Below, in pieces: positions 9,140-19,600 of a DNA stretch of 41,594 nucleotides (positions within the stretch are counted from its first letter, which is position 1; each line of letters begins with the position of its first letter). The position numbers and the translations under genes are program-made. The stretch is from Candidatus Stahliibacteriota bacterium (lineage in GTDB: Bacteria; Hydrothermota; UBA3072): contig DAOVFB010000003.1 of the NCBI GenBank assembly GCA_030668705.1, positions 1-41,594 of the forward strand, written 5' to 3'. The notes under the pieces were generated by a model that was not told where the DNA came from, did no database searches, and saw only the letters and a program-made list of their open reading frames with translations.

Positions 9140-9813
9140 TAATCGACCTCCAGAATACTTTTGGTTCTTTCAAACACCTCTCTTATCCTGCCTTCTACGC
9201 TGGCAAAGTGGATATCCCGTCTGGCGAGCACTATGAGTCTCAACGAAACTGTTCCAAAAACAAATATGTTCCCACCAGGTAATTCAAAGAACACTACCTT
9301 CAAAACCCCAAGACCTATGTTCTTTGTCGTCCCATCTATTCTATTATAGACTGTAGTGATTATTGCCCCCGTAGAATCATCATCAAGAGGCAAATCGAGT
9401 TCTGCCTGTATTGGTGAACCAATTTCATCAACGAGTATAACGCCCGTGACACCTTCTATTTTTAATATCTTATCCAGCTCCCTTCTCAGGACACCTTTTA
9501 AGGGGATCTCTTCCACTGCTTTCTCTAATCCTTCTTCCTCCCCTATAGAACTGAGTAACTCCTTTATGTTTTGATTCTTCGGATCTATCTTCTCTGCTTC
9601 TCGCAACAAAAGAACTGCCTTCTCTCTATTGCCTTCCTCTGAGTAAATCTTCCCGAGACTAAAATAAGGTTCAGCTATATTCCTATTTTGTTCTATTGCT
9701 GTTTCGAGAAGTCCCTTTGCTTCCTCAATTAAACCATTTTGGACATAGAGATCAGCAAGGGATATAAGGACATCTAACGAACTTGCATCGCTTTGAAGTC
9801 CATCCTGAGTCAT
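9139..9813 (-). CDS. TPR-Roadblock/LC7 fusion protein (first in series)
   Basis: A 224-residue protein. Residues about 12-80 are two TPR-type helical hairpins (ISLADLYVQNGLIEEAKGLL; PYFSLGKIYSEEGNREKA). Residues about 105-215 form a Roadblock/LC7 domain (GVTGVILVDEIGSPI, then NIFVFGTVSLRLIVLARRD). The fusion links the Roadblock module to the TPR scaffold proteins encoded just upstream. The start overlaps the end of the PATAN gene by 4 nt (ATGA), indicating coupled translation. Inferred role: adaptor joining a TPR scaffold to a Roadblock/GTPase switch. Confidence 0.8.
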   Translation of the reverse strand: MTQDGLQSDASSLDVLISLADLYVQNGLIEEAKGLLETAIEQNRNIAEPYFSLGKIYSEEGNREKAVLLLREAEKIDPKNQNIKELLSSIGEEEGLEKAVEEIPLKGVLRRELDKILKIEGVTGVILVDEIGSPIQAELDLPLDDDSTGAIITTVYNRIDGTTKNIGLGVLKVVFFELPGGNIFVFGTVSLRLIVLARRDIHFASVEGRIREVFERTKSILEVD

Positions 9814-10823
9814 CTGGACACCTCCCGATTAAATATCTTTTTTTGCAACTCCGTAACCAGATCGAGGTTTTCCTTTATTTCTTTCTTTCGTTTTTCCTCT
9901 TTACTTAAAAGGAGACACGAATTCCATTCGGAAATTGCCTCCATAAATTTCCCTGAAGCCAGATAATAATAACCCAACTCATAAATAATCCTCGGGTCAT
10001 CTGAATACCTGCTCTTTAATTCGGAAAGGATCTGGATACCCTTCTCATACTCTCTTCTGTTCCAAACCCCATTAAGTTCCTTCAACTTCATTTCAACCTC
10101 ATCCTCTTCCTTCCTGGCTTCCCTTAAAATATCATCCACTGCTATCCTTTTCTCCGTAATAATTCCCGTCATAATCATCCCATAGAGGGATTTCAGAACA
10201 GCAAATTCATCCCCAATCTCCGCAATAAGATCGGTTATAGTCCGCTTCCCGTCTATTAGAGAAAGAATCCTCCATTCCATTCTATCAAGATTTATCTGCT
10301 CCATCTCTATAATCTCAGAAGAAACTTCAAGAAGTATATCGCGAGAAGGGATTACTTCCTCCATCTTCGACATTTCGTCCATCCTCCTCGCAGCTTCCAG
10401 GATTATGTTCTCTATCTTCATTTCTAATTCTAGGGAATCAGGAACAGAAAAATCACTCTCCTCAAAACTAAAATATCCCGATTTAATCAGGAAAAGGGGA
10501 TAGATTACCTCTTCAACAATCTTTTTAAATAACACTTTAAAGGTATTCCCTGTCATTACCTGTTTCTCTATGATGTAATCTATAAACCCCTCGCCTTTCA
10601 GGGACGAAATTTCCTCCCTGCCTACTAAGTCACGTCTCTGCATCTCCTCCTTTAACCTATCTGCCAGATCAATATAAGCGAGTTTCCCATCCTTAAAATA
10701 AATAGTATAATTCTTCTTACTTTCATAATCAGTTAAGCTAAGTGTGCCTCGTTTATCAGTGAGCGATATCAACTGGAATAATTCAAAAAGTCCCAATTCC
10801 GAAATGGGAGCCTCAATTGGCAT
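9810..10823 (-). CDS. PATAN (DUF4388) domain protein with C-terminal TPR
   Basis: A 337-residue protein. The N-terminal part (about 1-110) has the PATAN/DUF4388 pattern: ELGLFELFQLISLTDKRGTL followed by an IYFKDGKLAYIDL strand pair. The middle (about 170-225) has a winged-helix-like RILSLIDGKRTITDLIAEIG segment often seen behind this domain. Residues about 265-335 are TPR-like. PATAN occurs in cyanobacterial response regulators such as PatA and in proteins linked to polar and pilus regulation; its biochemical role is not settled. The start overlaps the upstream TPR gene as TAATG, with GGAGAG a few bases before it. Confidence 0.82.
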   Translation of the reverse strand: MPIEAPISELGLFELFQLISLTDKRGTLSLTDYESKKNYTIYFKDGKLAYIDLADRLKEEMQRRDLVGREEISSLKGEGFIDYIIEKQVMTGNTFKVLFKKIVEEVIYPLFLIKSGYFSFEESDFSVPDSLELEMKIENIILEAARRMDEMSKMEEVIPSRDILLEVSSEIIEMEQINLDRMEWRILSLIDGKRTITDLIAEIGDEFAVLKSLYGMIMTGIITEKRIAVDDILREARKEEDEVEMKLKELNGVWNRREYEKGIQILSELKSRYSDDPRIIYELGYYYLASGKFMEAISEWNSCLLLSKEEKRKKEIKENLDLVTELQKKIFNREVSR

Positions 10824-13462
10824 TATATCTCTCCAGTAAGTTTGCGAAGCCTAAGGAGACTTTCGAGAGCCTCACTTGCCTGAAGCGACACTTCACTGTC
10901 TCCTGCTTTCTTAATTATAGTTTCCCAGAGATTCTCCGCTTTCTTATATTTGCCCGCCCTGAAATAAATAGAAGCAAGAGAATTATACGCTTTAATATTC
11001 TCCCCGTTAAAACTTATCGCCTGCTTCAGGCTCTCCACTGCTTTCCCTATCTTTCCAGTCATGCAATATGCCTTCCCCATCCATAGGGCAATATCACTAT
11101 CCGCCTTGATTACCCCCTTTGAATCATTAGCTGCCTTAATGGCCCCTTTATAATCTTTTAGTTTTAAACGCGTTTTGATTAACAACCTCAGGACATCCTT
11201 ATTTGTTGTATCTAATTTCCTGGCTTTAAGTAAAATACTCTCGGCTTCTTTAAAATTCTTCTTTCCAATTTTTAATTTTGCAAGTAATAAATAAGCATCT
11301 CCGGAAGGAGAGATAGAGAGACTCCTCTTAATATACGCTAAGACCTTCACTCTATTTCTTAAGGGTAGATAGAGAGAGCCAATCTCCCGCAGGATATCTG
11401 CATTGTTTTTCCAATCTGGAAAGCCCTTTAATATCCGAATAGCCTTTCCATATTCCTTTTTATGTTTAGAATAACGAGCTGAAACAAAATAAGGGAAGGG
11501 GTCTTTAACGTTCCTATCCCTTAAGATTTTGGCCATAGCATTAGCCTGCCCCCATTCACCATTTTGCACATAAACTGAAGCTAAAATCCTAACGGCTTCC
11601 TCATTATCGGGTATTAATGCGAAAAGTACGTCCTTTACTTCACCCAATAGTCCTTTATCCTTATATATCTTACCAAGAAGTATTAGTACTCGGGAATTCT
11701 CTGGTTCATGCTGCCTCACTTCATTTAAAACCTTTAGTGCTTCATCAAGTTTATTTTCCGCAAAGAGATGTTCTGCTTTCTCAATGTTCTCTTCCACATC
11801 GAAGGTTAAAATCTTCTCCTCTATCGCTCCAAATAGATTCTCAAATATTTCTTCTTCTCCTGCTTCTTCACCAACCACACCTCCCATTTCCATTTCCTCA
11901 GTTAATTCTCTGGCAACCAGAAGATCCAGCCTATCAGAATAGATATCCAATCCCAACTTAAATCTATTGCTGGTATAAAAAGGATTTATCTCCATTGCCT
12001 TTTTTGTTGCTTCCAATGCCCTATCATACTTACCAATACGAGAAAAAGCGAAACCGAGATTATAATATGCCTCTGCAAAACCATCATCCCTATCTACTGC
12101 CTGTTGAAATTGATGAATGGCTGATTCAAATCTCTCAGTACTCAAATAAACAGAACCAAGATAATTGTACGGCAATGGGTATTCCTCTTTTAACTGTATC
12201 ACTTTCTTAAATAACCTCTCTGCCTTATCAAAATCTCCCCTGCTCATATGAATCAAACCAATATTCAGATAGGGGTCGGGATAATCTGGATTGAGTTTAT
12301 TTGCCTTCTTAAAACACTCAAAAGCCTTTCCTGGGTTTCTTAAATGATAACTCACCACTCCAAGATTATTCCAGGAAACTGCATAATTCCTGTCTTCGGA
12401 AATAGCTCGCTCATACCATGATACTGCCTCAGTAAGTCTCCCAAGCCTGTGACAGGCAATGCCTAGATTATTAGCTACTTTCGGCGAGTCAGGATTATCC
12501 TTAAGGGCTTCAGAGTATACTGAAATAGCATCTTCATTCTTGCCCAGAAATAAAAGTACTTCTCCTATCTGTTCCTTTATGAGTGGATTGCCGGGGTCTA
12601 CCTCCTTTGCTCTTCGCAGTTCCCTGAGCGCTTCTTCAAACATTCCTTTGTTCTTATAGGTGAGCCCTATTACATAATAACCGAAGAACGGTTGGTCTTT
12701 CACCATACTCTTCGAAATCGAAAGAAAATCTTCGTATCCCTTCTGCCTGTATATTCCTAATCCAAGATTCGGTTCTGTCTTCCCGTATCTTGGATTCAAC
12801 TGGACCGCCTTATTCGCCGCCTCCTTTGCTTTATCAAATCTGCCCTCCTCGCCATATGCAAAGGAAAGCAAATAATAGGTCTCTGCATCTTTAGGGTCAA
12901 GTTTGATGGCTTTCTTTAATTCATTTATTGCGTGGGGGAAAACACCCAGATTATAATAAACCTCCCCTAAATACTTATGGGCCGAACTTAAGTCACCGCG
13001 TATACGTATAGCTTTCTTAAAGGCTTCAATGGCAGGTTCATAAAAACCTATGGACTTACAGGAAATACCCATCTCTATTAGTGCATCCTTATCAGTGGGA
13101 TTGTGCCGGAGATACTTATTATAATGTTTTAGTGCATCATAGTAATCTCCAGTACTCTTATATGCTCTGGCTAATTTCAATCTTGCTTCTGCACCATTTG
13201 GCGCCTTCGCTACCTCCTTTTTCAATCTTTCAACATCTTCATCGTAATACCCTGTTGTCCTGTATATATAATCAAGATTATTCTTTGCAAGTGTAAAATG
13301 GGGCTCTATCTCAAGAGCTCTTTTCAACTCCTCAACTGCATCCTTTATCAAACTCTTGTTATAGTAAACAATAGCAAGATTATTATGAGCCCCTGGATCA
13401 TCAGGGTCTATTTTTTGGGCAAAAAGTTTTAAAATATTCTTTTCCTGATTAGATATTTCCAA
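10823..13462 (-). CDS. Giant tetratricopeptide-repeat scaffold protein
   Basis: An 879-residue protein built almost entirely of 34-residue TPR units in two blocks, about 15-510 and about 560-865, separated by an acidic linker (GVVGEEAGEEEIFENLF). No signal peptide, so probably cytoplasmic. Such arrays are protein-interaction platforms; the binding partners are most likely the PATAN, Roadblock and Che proteins of the same operon. The start is TTG at 13462 within TAAATTGGAAATAT, immediately after the cheC stop; no in-frame ATG lies early in the protein. The same 15-nt junction precedes cheW. Confidence 0.85.
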   Translation of the reverse strand: MEISNQEKNILKLFAQKIDPDDPGAHNNLAIVYYNKSLIKDAVEELKRALEIEPHFTLAKNNLDYIYRTTGYYDEDVERLKKEVAKAPNGAEARLKLARAYKSTGDYYDALKHYNKYLRHNPTDKDALIEMGISCKSIGFYEPAIEAFKKAIRIRGDLSSAHKYLGEVYYNLGVFPHAINELKKAIKLDPKDAETYYLLSFAYGEEGRFDKAKEAANKAVQLNPRYGKTEPNLGLGIYRQKGYEDFLSISKSMVKDQPFFGYYVIGLTYKNKGMFEEALRELRRAKEVDPGNPLIKEQIGEVLLFLGKNEDAISVYSEALKDNPDSPKVANNLGIACHRLGRLTEAVSWYERAISEDRNYAVSWNNLGVVSYHLRNPGKAFECFKKANKLNPDYPDPYLNIGLIHMSRGDFDKAERLFKKVIQLKEEYPLPYNYLGSVYLSTERFESAIHQFQQAVDRDDGFAEAYYNLGFAFSRIGKYDRALEATKKAMEINPFYTSNRFKLGLDIYSDRLDLLVARELTEEMEMGGVVGEEAGEEEIFENLFGAIEEKILTFDVEENIEKAEHLFAENKLDEALKVLNEVRQHEPENSRVLILLGKIYKDKGLLGEVKDVLFALIPDNEEAVRILASVYVQNGEWGQANAMAKILRDRNVKDPFPYFVSARYSKHKKEYGKAIRILKGFPDWKNNADILREIGSLYLPLRNRVKVLAYIKRSLSISPSGDAYLLLAKLKIGKKNFKEAESILLKARKLDTTNKDVLRLLIKTRLKLKDYKGAIKAANDSKGVIKADSDIALWMGKAYCMTGKIGKAVESLKQAISFNGENIKAYNSLASIYFRAGKYKKAENLWETIIKKAGDSEVSLQASEALESLLRLRKLTGEI

Positions 13463-13463
13463 T

Positions 13464-14081
13464 TTATAAAAGATCCATTGCTTTTAACATGGTAGCTAAC
13501 CCATCAGTATCAGGTATGAGCAGTAGATAGGCATCTAATTCTTTCCTTGGTTCCTTGAAATGGAAAATAGTCTTAACACAGAATACATATTCTTCTTCTC
13601 CCGAGAACTCCAGATAGGCACTGGATATAATCGCTCTAAAATCATCTCTAACAATAAAGGGAACTGAAGGTAGGAGCATTAGACCAAGAAATTCAGAAAT
13701 TGCACTGAGATACGAACTGCACAATATATTGGCTACCTCTTGAATGGATGAAATCCCCATCTCGCTGATCTCTCTATCCCCCTCTATTTCTTCGTTTAAC
13801 AATATATGAATTAATGTCTTTGCATCTTTATCACTCATCACTATCAAATTCCTCCCCGTAACATCTCCAAAGAACTTGGTAAGAGCAGCCACAGTAATAC
13901 CAACGTTCCTCCCAAGAAGTTCAGGGGTCTTTTCGATAGGCATAACCTCTATCCTTGGTACCTCCACACCTACCTCTTTCCCTAACATCTGAGTCAGTGC
14001 CGTTGCTGCGTGTCCCCCGCCGATATTAGCAGACTCCTTTATTCCGTCCAATTGTAATTCCTTAAGCTCCTTTATTTTCAT
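13464..14081 (-). CDS. cheC: CheC-type CheY-P phosphatase
   Basis: I start the gene at ATG 14081 (205 residues, MKIKELKELQLD) rather than the track's 14114, because GGAGGAGAT lies just before it. Both signature phosphatase motifs are present: D-x3-E-x2-N in DGIKESAN and S-x3-E-x2-N in SIQEVAN, as in CheC proteins with two active sites. CheC dephosphorylates CheY-P and can interact with CheD; no cheD is visible. It overlaps the 3' end of cheA by 20 nt. In this cluster it probably provides signal termination, since no CheZ is present. Confidence 0.9.
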   Translation of the reverse strand: MKIKELKELQLDGIKESANIGGGHAATALTQMLGKEVGVEVPRIEVMPIEKTPELLGRNVGITVAALTKFFGDVTGRNLIVMSDKDAKTLIHILLNEEIEGDREISEMGISSIQEVANILCSSYLSAISEFLGLMLLPSVPFIVRDDFRAIISSAYLEFSGEEEYVFCVKTIFHFKEPRKELDAYLLLIPDTDGLATMLKAMDLL

Positions 14082-15867
14082 ATCTCCTCCTATATCTGAA
14101 GCTTGGCAAATCAAGTATCAGACAGGGTTTCCCATCTCCAATTATCGTAATTCCTGTATACTCCTTTATTGTATTAAGTGGAAGTGGTAAAGGTTTAACA
14201 ACAGCGTCAGAGCTTCCTTTAAAATTATCAACTATTAGAGCAAATCTTTCATTCTCTATCTCTACAATAACACAAGGAAGAATGGCCTTACTCTTTTTAT
14301 CATTGGAATAGTCTTTCATAATATCAGAAAAACGGTAAACCGGTAAGATTTCCCTTCGGAGTAACATGATCTCCTTACCCATTAGTTGAGAGATTGTCAC
14401 CTCGGGAATCATTATAGTCTCATCAACAAACGTCATTGGAAGTGCAAAAAGTTGCCCTTTTGATTCAATGAGATAAACCCTTATAATGGACATTGAAAGA
14501 GGCATTTTCATTGAGATGGTTGTTCCCTTATTTTTCTCTGTTTTAATATTTACGCTACCACCCACTGATCTCACAATATCATTCACTACATCAAGACCAA
14601 CCCCACGACCGGAAACTTCGCTTACCGTATTAAGAGTTGTAAAGCCGGGAAGGAAAAGAAGTCTCAGCAGCTCCTTTTTTGTAAGAGTATCTACCTCCCC
14701 CTCTCTCACCCAGCCTTTCTCAAGCGCAGTTAAGAGCACCTCCTTTTCATCTATACCTTTACCATCATCACTTATTTCTATTAGGATATCTCCTTTAGCC
14801 CTCTTTGCAGAGACTGTTATCCTCCCCGTAGCGACTTTACCCGCATTTTCTCGCACTAAAGGGGGTTCAATACCGTGACTAACAGCATTTCGTATTAGAT
14901 GTATTAATGGATCACTGATACCTTCAAGAAGGGAACGGTCGACCTCTATATCAGAACCATAAATATCAAGGGATACTTCTCTACCAAGTTCTTTACTCAA
15001 ATCTCTTACGTAACGAGGAAATTTATTAAAAATTAAAGAAAGAGGAACTAATCTTATCCTTGTAACAATATTCTGCAACTCTTTTAAAGAGCTATTGTGT
15101 GCTTCTAGAATTCTTTTATTTTGCTCCTCCTCTATATCCTTTAATAAAACCGACAATTGCGATGAAGAAACAACTAATTCTCCAACCACATTCTGCAGAT
15201 AATCCAAAAGCTCTACATTGACACGAATACCACCAACTCCGCCCTTAGAAACCCTTTTCTCTTTTTCTTCTCCTTCGATTCTGATCTCTTCTATCCCATC
15301 CATAGTTGATAGCATTTCCCTGACCCCTTCCGCGTCAGCACACCTGACCCAGAATGTATCCCCCATTTCTCCAGCTTTGATTTCCTCAAAGGAAGGCTTT
15401 ATCTCCTCAATTTCTTCCCTTTCCTCTATTCTTTTAATTATTACCGCTGCTCTGGCGCCAGGTAATTCTATATCTTTTTTGAGTGTTATCTTTATAAAGA
15501 GTAGATTCCCCTGTTGTATTCTTTTCCCTAAACCTTCTCTATCCTCTTCTCCGATCTTACCTACCAGGTATTCTAATCTATCTATCTCTTCAAACATTCT
15601 GTCAATTATCCTCTTATCCACTCCTTTACCGTATTTTTTTATCTCCTCAAGACGTTCCTCAAGATCATGGGAAATACTCTCAATCTCTTTATACCCTAAT
15701 GAAGCTGCCATACCTTTTAGAGTATGGAATATTCTAAAGGCTTCAGTAATAATTTCATCGTTCGTGGGATCTTTCTCCATTTTTACTACTATCTCTTCCA
15801 GGCGATCCAGATATTCCCCTGCTTCTTCTTTGAAGAGCTTTATATATTGACTTCTATCTCCATTCAT
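14062..15867 (-). CDS. cheA: Chemotaxis histidine kinase CheA
   Basis: A 601-residue protein with complete class II kinase architecture. The Hpt domain has the phosphoacceptor His48 in FHTLKG. A short ferredoxin-like region at about 120-200 may be the P2 response-regulator docking domain. A dimerisation helix pair spans about 215-280. The ATPase domain has the N box HLIRNAVSHGIE (323-334), DDGKGID (367-373) and SGRGVGLDVV (419-428), and a CheW-like P5 domain occupies about 455-595. All catalytic motifs look intact. It overlaps cheY by 1 nt (TAATG) and cheC by 20 nt. It should autophosphorylate under control of the receptor fusion via CheW and pass phosphate to CheY. Confidence 0.97.
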   Translation of the reverse strand: MNGDRSQYIKLFKEEAGEYLDRLEEIVVKMEKDPTNDEIITEAFRIFHTLKGMAASLGYKEIESISHDLEERLEEIKKYGKGVDKRIIDRMFEEIDRLEYLVGKIGEEDREGLGKRIQQGNLLFIKITLKKDIELPGARAAVIIKRIEEREEIEEIKPSFEEIKAGEMGDTFWVRCADAEGVREMLSTMDGIEEIRIEGEEKEKRVSKGGVGGIRVNVELLDYLQNVVGELVVSSSQLSVLLKDIEEEQNKRILEAHNSSLKELQNIVTRIRLVPLSLIFNKFPRYVRDLSKELGREVSLDIYGSDIEVDRSLLEGISDPLIHLIRNAVSHGIEPPLVRENAGKVATGRITVSAKRAKGDILIEISDDGKGIDEKEVLLTALEKGWVREGEVDTLTKKELLRLLFLPGFTTLNTVSEVSGRGVGLDVVNDIVRSVGGSVNIKTEKNKGTTISMKMPLSMSIIRVYLIESKGQLFALPMTFVDETIMIPEVTISQLMGKEIMLLRREILPVYRFSDIMKDYSNDKKSKAILPCVIVEIENERFALIVDNFKGSSDAVVKPLPLPLNTIKEYTGITIIGDGKPCLILDLPSFRYRRRYENKGA

Positions 15868-16232
15868 TATAATTTTAAGACCCTTTGAACCGCCTCAAGC
15901 ACCCGTGAGGGTTGGAATGGCTTCACCACATAATCTTTTGCACCCGCTTGAATTGCCTCGACTACCAGACTCTGGTGTCCCATCGCACTAACCATTACGA
16001 TCTTTGCATCTCTATCTTTTTCCATTATTTCTTTTACGGCATCAATTCCGCTCATATCAGGCATTATGATATCCATGGTTACAAGGTCAGGCTTATGTTC
16101 TAAATACTTCTCTACAGACATGGCTCCATTCTCAGCTTCAGAACAGATTTCGTAACCACCTTTTTTTAAAATATCCCCTAACATTTTCCTCATAAATATT
16201 GCATCATCTACTATTAAAACTCTTGCACCCAT
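15867..16232 (-). CDS. cheY: Stand-alone CheY-type response regulator
   Basis: A 121-residue single receiver domain with acidic pocket D9-D10 (IVDDAIF), phosphoacceptor D54 (VTMDIIMPDMSG), Ser82 (MVSAMG) and Lys104 (VVKPF). No output domain, so the phosphorylated form must act by binding a target. With no flagellar switch genes in view, the operon's PATAN, TPR or Roadblock proteins are plausible partners (inference). There is a 14-bp gap after cheW containing a good AAGGAGG site. Confidence 0.95.
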   Translation of the reverse strand: MGARVLIVDDAIFMRKMLGDILKKGGYEICSEAENGAMSVEKYLEHKPDLVTMDIIMPDMSGIDAVKEIMEKDRDAKIVMVSAMGHQSLVVEAIQAGAKDYVVKPFQPSRVLEAVQRVLKL

Positions 16233-16246
16233 AAAACCTCCTTACA

Positions 16247-16651
16247 TCAAATTAACTCATCTACATCAATTATTATATATTTATCCTCTTCAATTTGAAC
16301 AATCCCTTTTATATACTTAGACTCTATCTTCTCCTCAAGGCTGGAAGGCACATCTTTCAACGCATCGGGTAAAAACTCATGAATAGTTAGAATTCTATCC
16401 GGTCTAAGGCCTACTAATGAATCTTTTATATTGCAGAGAATAATGTCAGGAGATGTTGCTCTCCCCTTAAAACCTACTTTCTTTTTAAGGTCAAAGATTG
16501 AGACAGTATCACCACGAAGGTTCATAACCCCTTCAATATATTCGGGAGTTAATGGGACGGGAGTAATTCTTACCCCCTCAACTATTTCTTTTACCTTCGA
16601 AAGATTCACACCAAAGAGCTTATCGTCAATTGTAAAGCTTAATATTTCCAA
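16247..16651 (-). CDS. cheW: Chemotaxis coupling protein CheW
   Basis: A 134-residue single CheW domain (FTIDDKLFGVNLSKVKEIVE, then GVMNLRGDTVSIFDLKKK). It couples receptor to CheA. The start is TTG at 16651 inside TAAATTGGAAATAT, one base after the receptor stop codon, the same junction found before the giant TPR gene. The protein matches CheW from its first strand, which supports this start. Confidence 0.93.
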   Translation of the reverse strand: MEILSFTIDDKLFGVNLSKVKEIVEGVRITPVPLTPEYIEGVMNLRGDTVSIFDLKKKVGFKGRATSPDIILCNIKDSLVGLRPDRILTIHEFLPDALKDVPSSLEEKIESKYIKGIVQIEEDKYIIIDVDELI

Positions 16652-16652
16652 T

Positions 16653-19600
16653 TTATTCTACCCCCATCCATTCAAAATGTGGATGATTCAATGGGTCAGG
16701 TTTAAATCCGTATACTCCTGGTCGAACGAGTGTAAAGCTAGTGTAATGAAGGAGAAACACAAAGGGCGCATCCTCCACTATCACACGCTCTGTCTTCCTG
16801 TAGATTTCCTCTCTCTTGACAGGATTTATCTCTCTAAGCCCTCCTTCTATAAGAGAATCAACCTCTTTGTTAGAATAGAAGGTCGAGTTCCCACTTGCTC
16901 CTTTTGAAGACGAGTGAAAGAGGGGAAAGAGAAAATTGTTTGGATCCCCTGTGTCGGCACCCCATCCAAGCAAGAAAAGCTGGGTCTCTCCGTTATGTGC
17001 TTTCTTTAGAAATTCACCCCAGGGATATTCCTCTATTTCTATTTGGACCCCTATGTTTGCAAATGACTTTTTAAGAAACTCCGCTCTCTTAAGGTTAATT
17101 GGGGAATCTTGTATAGTTAACTTATATACATCTGGTAGCCCATTTTGATAACCGGCTTCTTTCAAGAGGTCCCTTGCGGTGTGGGGATTATATCCATAAC
17201 CTCTAAGATTGGGATTATACACAGAAAGACTCGGGGGAAAAACTCCTCGAGACACTGTACCCAACCCCGAAGCAGTCTCCTTTATAAACACCTCTTTATT
17301 AACAGCATAATTAAGAGCCTGCCTTACCCTTCTATCGCTAAATGGTAAATCAGTTCTGTTAAAATTGAACCCCATATAGTTAACATTAAGATAATCGGAA
17401 GCGATGAGTTTATCCAGAAGGTCTGGATCCTCTCTTATTTTTGGGACATCTTCCGAAGAAACCTCAGTCACATCAACAAGATTCTCCTTAAAAGCTATAA
17501 GGCCACTATCAGCCTTTTTGTAGATTAGTCGGGAGGGATAGGGTGGTCCGAGCACATAATCTGTATGGGCCTCAAGAGTTATGTGACTTCCTTTTTCCCA
17601 CTCAACAAATTTGAAGGGACCTATACCTTTAGGTATCCTATTGGTGTCTTCTTTATAACTTTTCGATATGATAGACCCCGCAGTCGTTGCGAGATTCGAA
17701 ATCAAGGGCATAAACGGGGTTTTTAGTCTGATTATTATTGTATGAGGACTACCTACTCTTATACTATCAATTGGATCGAAAATGAATTTTTTTGGGCCTT
17801 CTTTTATCCTTTCAAGGGAGTATTTAATATCCTCGGCGTCAATCTTCTCACCGTTATGAGTCACCACATCATTCCTGATTGTAAAACGCCACTCTAAGGC
17901 ATCTTCAGATAATTCCCAATCCGAAACGATTAATGGATATACCTCTGCTCTGAAACTGAAATTAAAGAGACCACGATGTATGGAGGATGCCACTTTATTG
18001 GAATCAGCATCTCCAATCTTTACAGGGTCAAGGTTCAAAGGTTCCCTTGGAAGATACACTCTTAGTTCCTTGCCTTTATCCTTGCTAAGTATGTTAGGGG
18101 ACTGAATATCTCTCCAGGCGCCCATCATAATATTGTCCCCAATCTTCTTTTCTTTAGCCATTCTTTCTTCGATATCCCTTATTACTTCAATATTCTTATT
18201 CCCTGCAACAGTTATCAATTCAAATGAATCGGTTATTCCTGCCACAATATCCTTTTGCTTGTTAATAGATGGCTTAATGCTCGTTACTATTTCTGTGAGA
18301 TATTTTATCTGCTCTTCATTCCCCTCAAATGCATTTTCACATTCAAAAACCATATCTCTGAGACGATTAATTATTTCCATCAATTTTTGCACCATCATGT
18401 CCAACTTTTCTATTTCTTCCCTAACAGGATTAAAAAAGTCCCATAATCCTTTTGCTATCTCCGAATAATCATTTGAAAGAGATTGCATCTCTCCTACTAT
18501 CGCATCGAGTCCACTTAAATCACCGGATATTCTTGATGCTTCTATTTTCCCATACAGCGAGACTACCCTTGCCCTATCACAGAGGTCGTCTATCTCTTCT
18601 GCCAACCTACCAAGCCTAACCGAAACCATGTTAAGACTCTCCTGAATCTTCCCCACCTCTTTTATTTCCTCTATCTCTTTATCTATGAAGGATTTTATTT
18701 TGTTAATGCTATCTATCGACTGCCTTGCTTTTTCTAATGTTGAGGGAATAATTTCTTCTATCTTCTTCATACCTTCCCCAACCTTAGCCAGCATTTCTTG
18801 TATATCCTGTAATTCACTTAGGTCTAAACTTTCTGTAATTTGCCCTTCCTTTAAATTCTCTAAATCAGCAAGGCTATCTTCACTCAAGCTAAACATGACA
18901 TTCAGAGTTGAATCCAATTGAGGGATATTCCTTATAATATCAGGAGAGCTGAAGTCTCTCAAGTCCTGATGTAGATTGGAGTGATGCTCAATAATCTCAC
19001 CAATAGAATCTTTCTGGTCTTGCATAAGATTAATCTTCCCAGCCTTCAATATAAAATTTCTGGACAGTGATAGCAAGGAGTTGGCAATAACATCTATGTT
19101 CTGTCTTTTTGTATTTATCCTTTCGAGTAGTTCAATGAATTGGTCTATTGTCTCTATTATAAGAGAATTTTTACCCTTTAAATCATTAGAACTGAACTCC
19201 AGTTGCTCCTTAAATTCCTCAAAACTGGAAAGAGTATCCTCTATGGTCTTAAAATTATCCACTATTTTCTTCGACTCTTCTCCCAGTATTTCAAGGGATT
19301 CTACCATTGCATCTACCATCTTCAGGGATTGTCCTGTAAGATTTCCAAGCTCTCCAGCCACAACCTCAAAACCCCTGCCTGAACTTCCTGCCTGATAAGA
19401 TTTAATCTCGGCATTCCTTGCGGTATTGGAAGATGCCTGGTTGAGCTCAAGGAGTTTTTTGACAATAGAATTAATTTCTTCTCTCTTTCCCGTTAATCTA
19501 TCGAGCCTCTGGCTTAAGTTGTCTGTAATTTGAAAAAAGACTCTGATTTTTTCTAAAATTTCATTAGAAAAACTAAGGCCAAGGGAGAGCAATTCGTCAC

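Noticed and set aside
15218-15850. 210-residue plus-strand ORF opposite cheA
   Set aside because: It is an antisense shadow of the conserved Hpt and P2 coding region, rich in Ser and Ile as expected from reverse reading of acidic/lysine-rich codons.
13464-16651. A flagellar chemotaxis operon
   Set aside because: No flagellar, motor or CheR/CheB genes accompany the Che genes; the partners are TPR, PATAN, Roadblock and TamB proteins.
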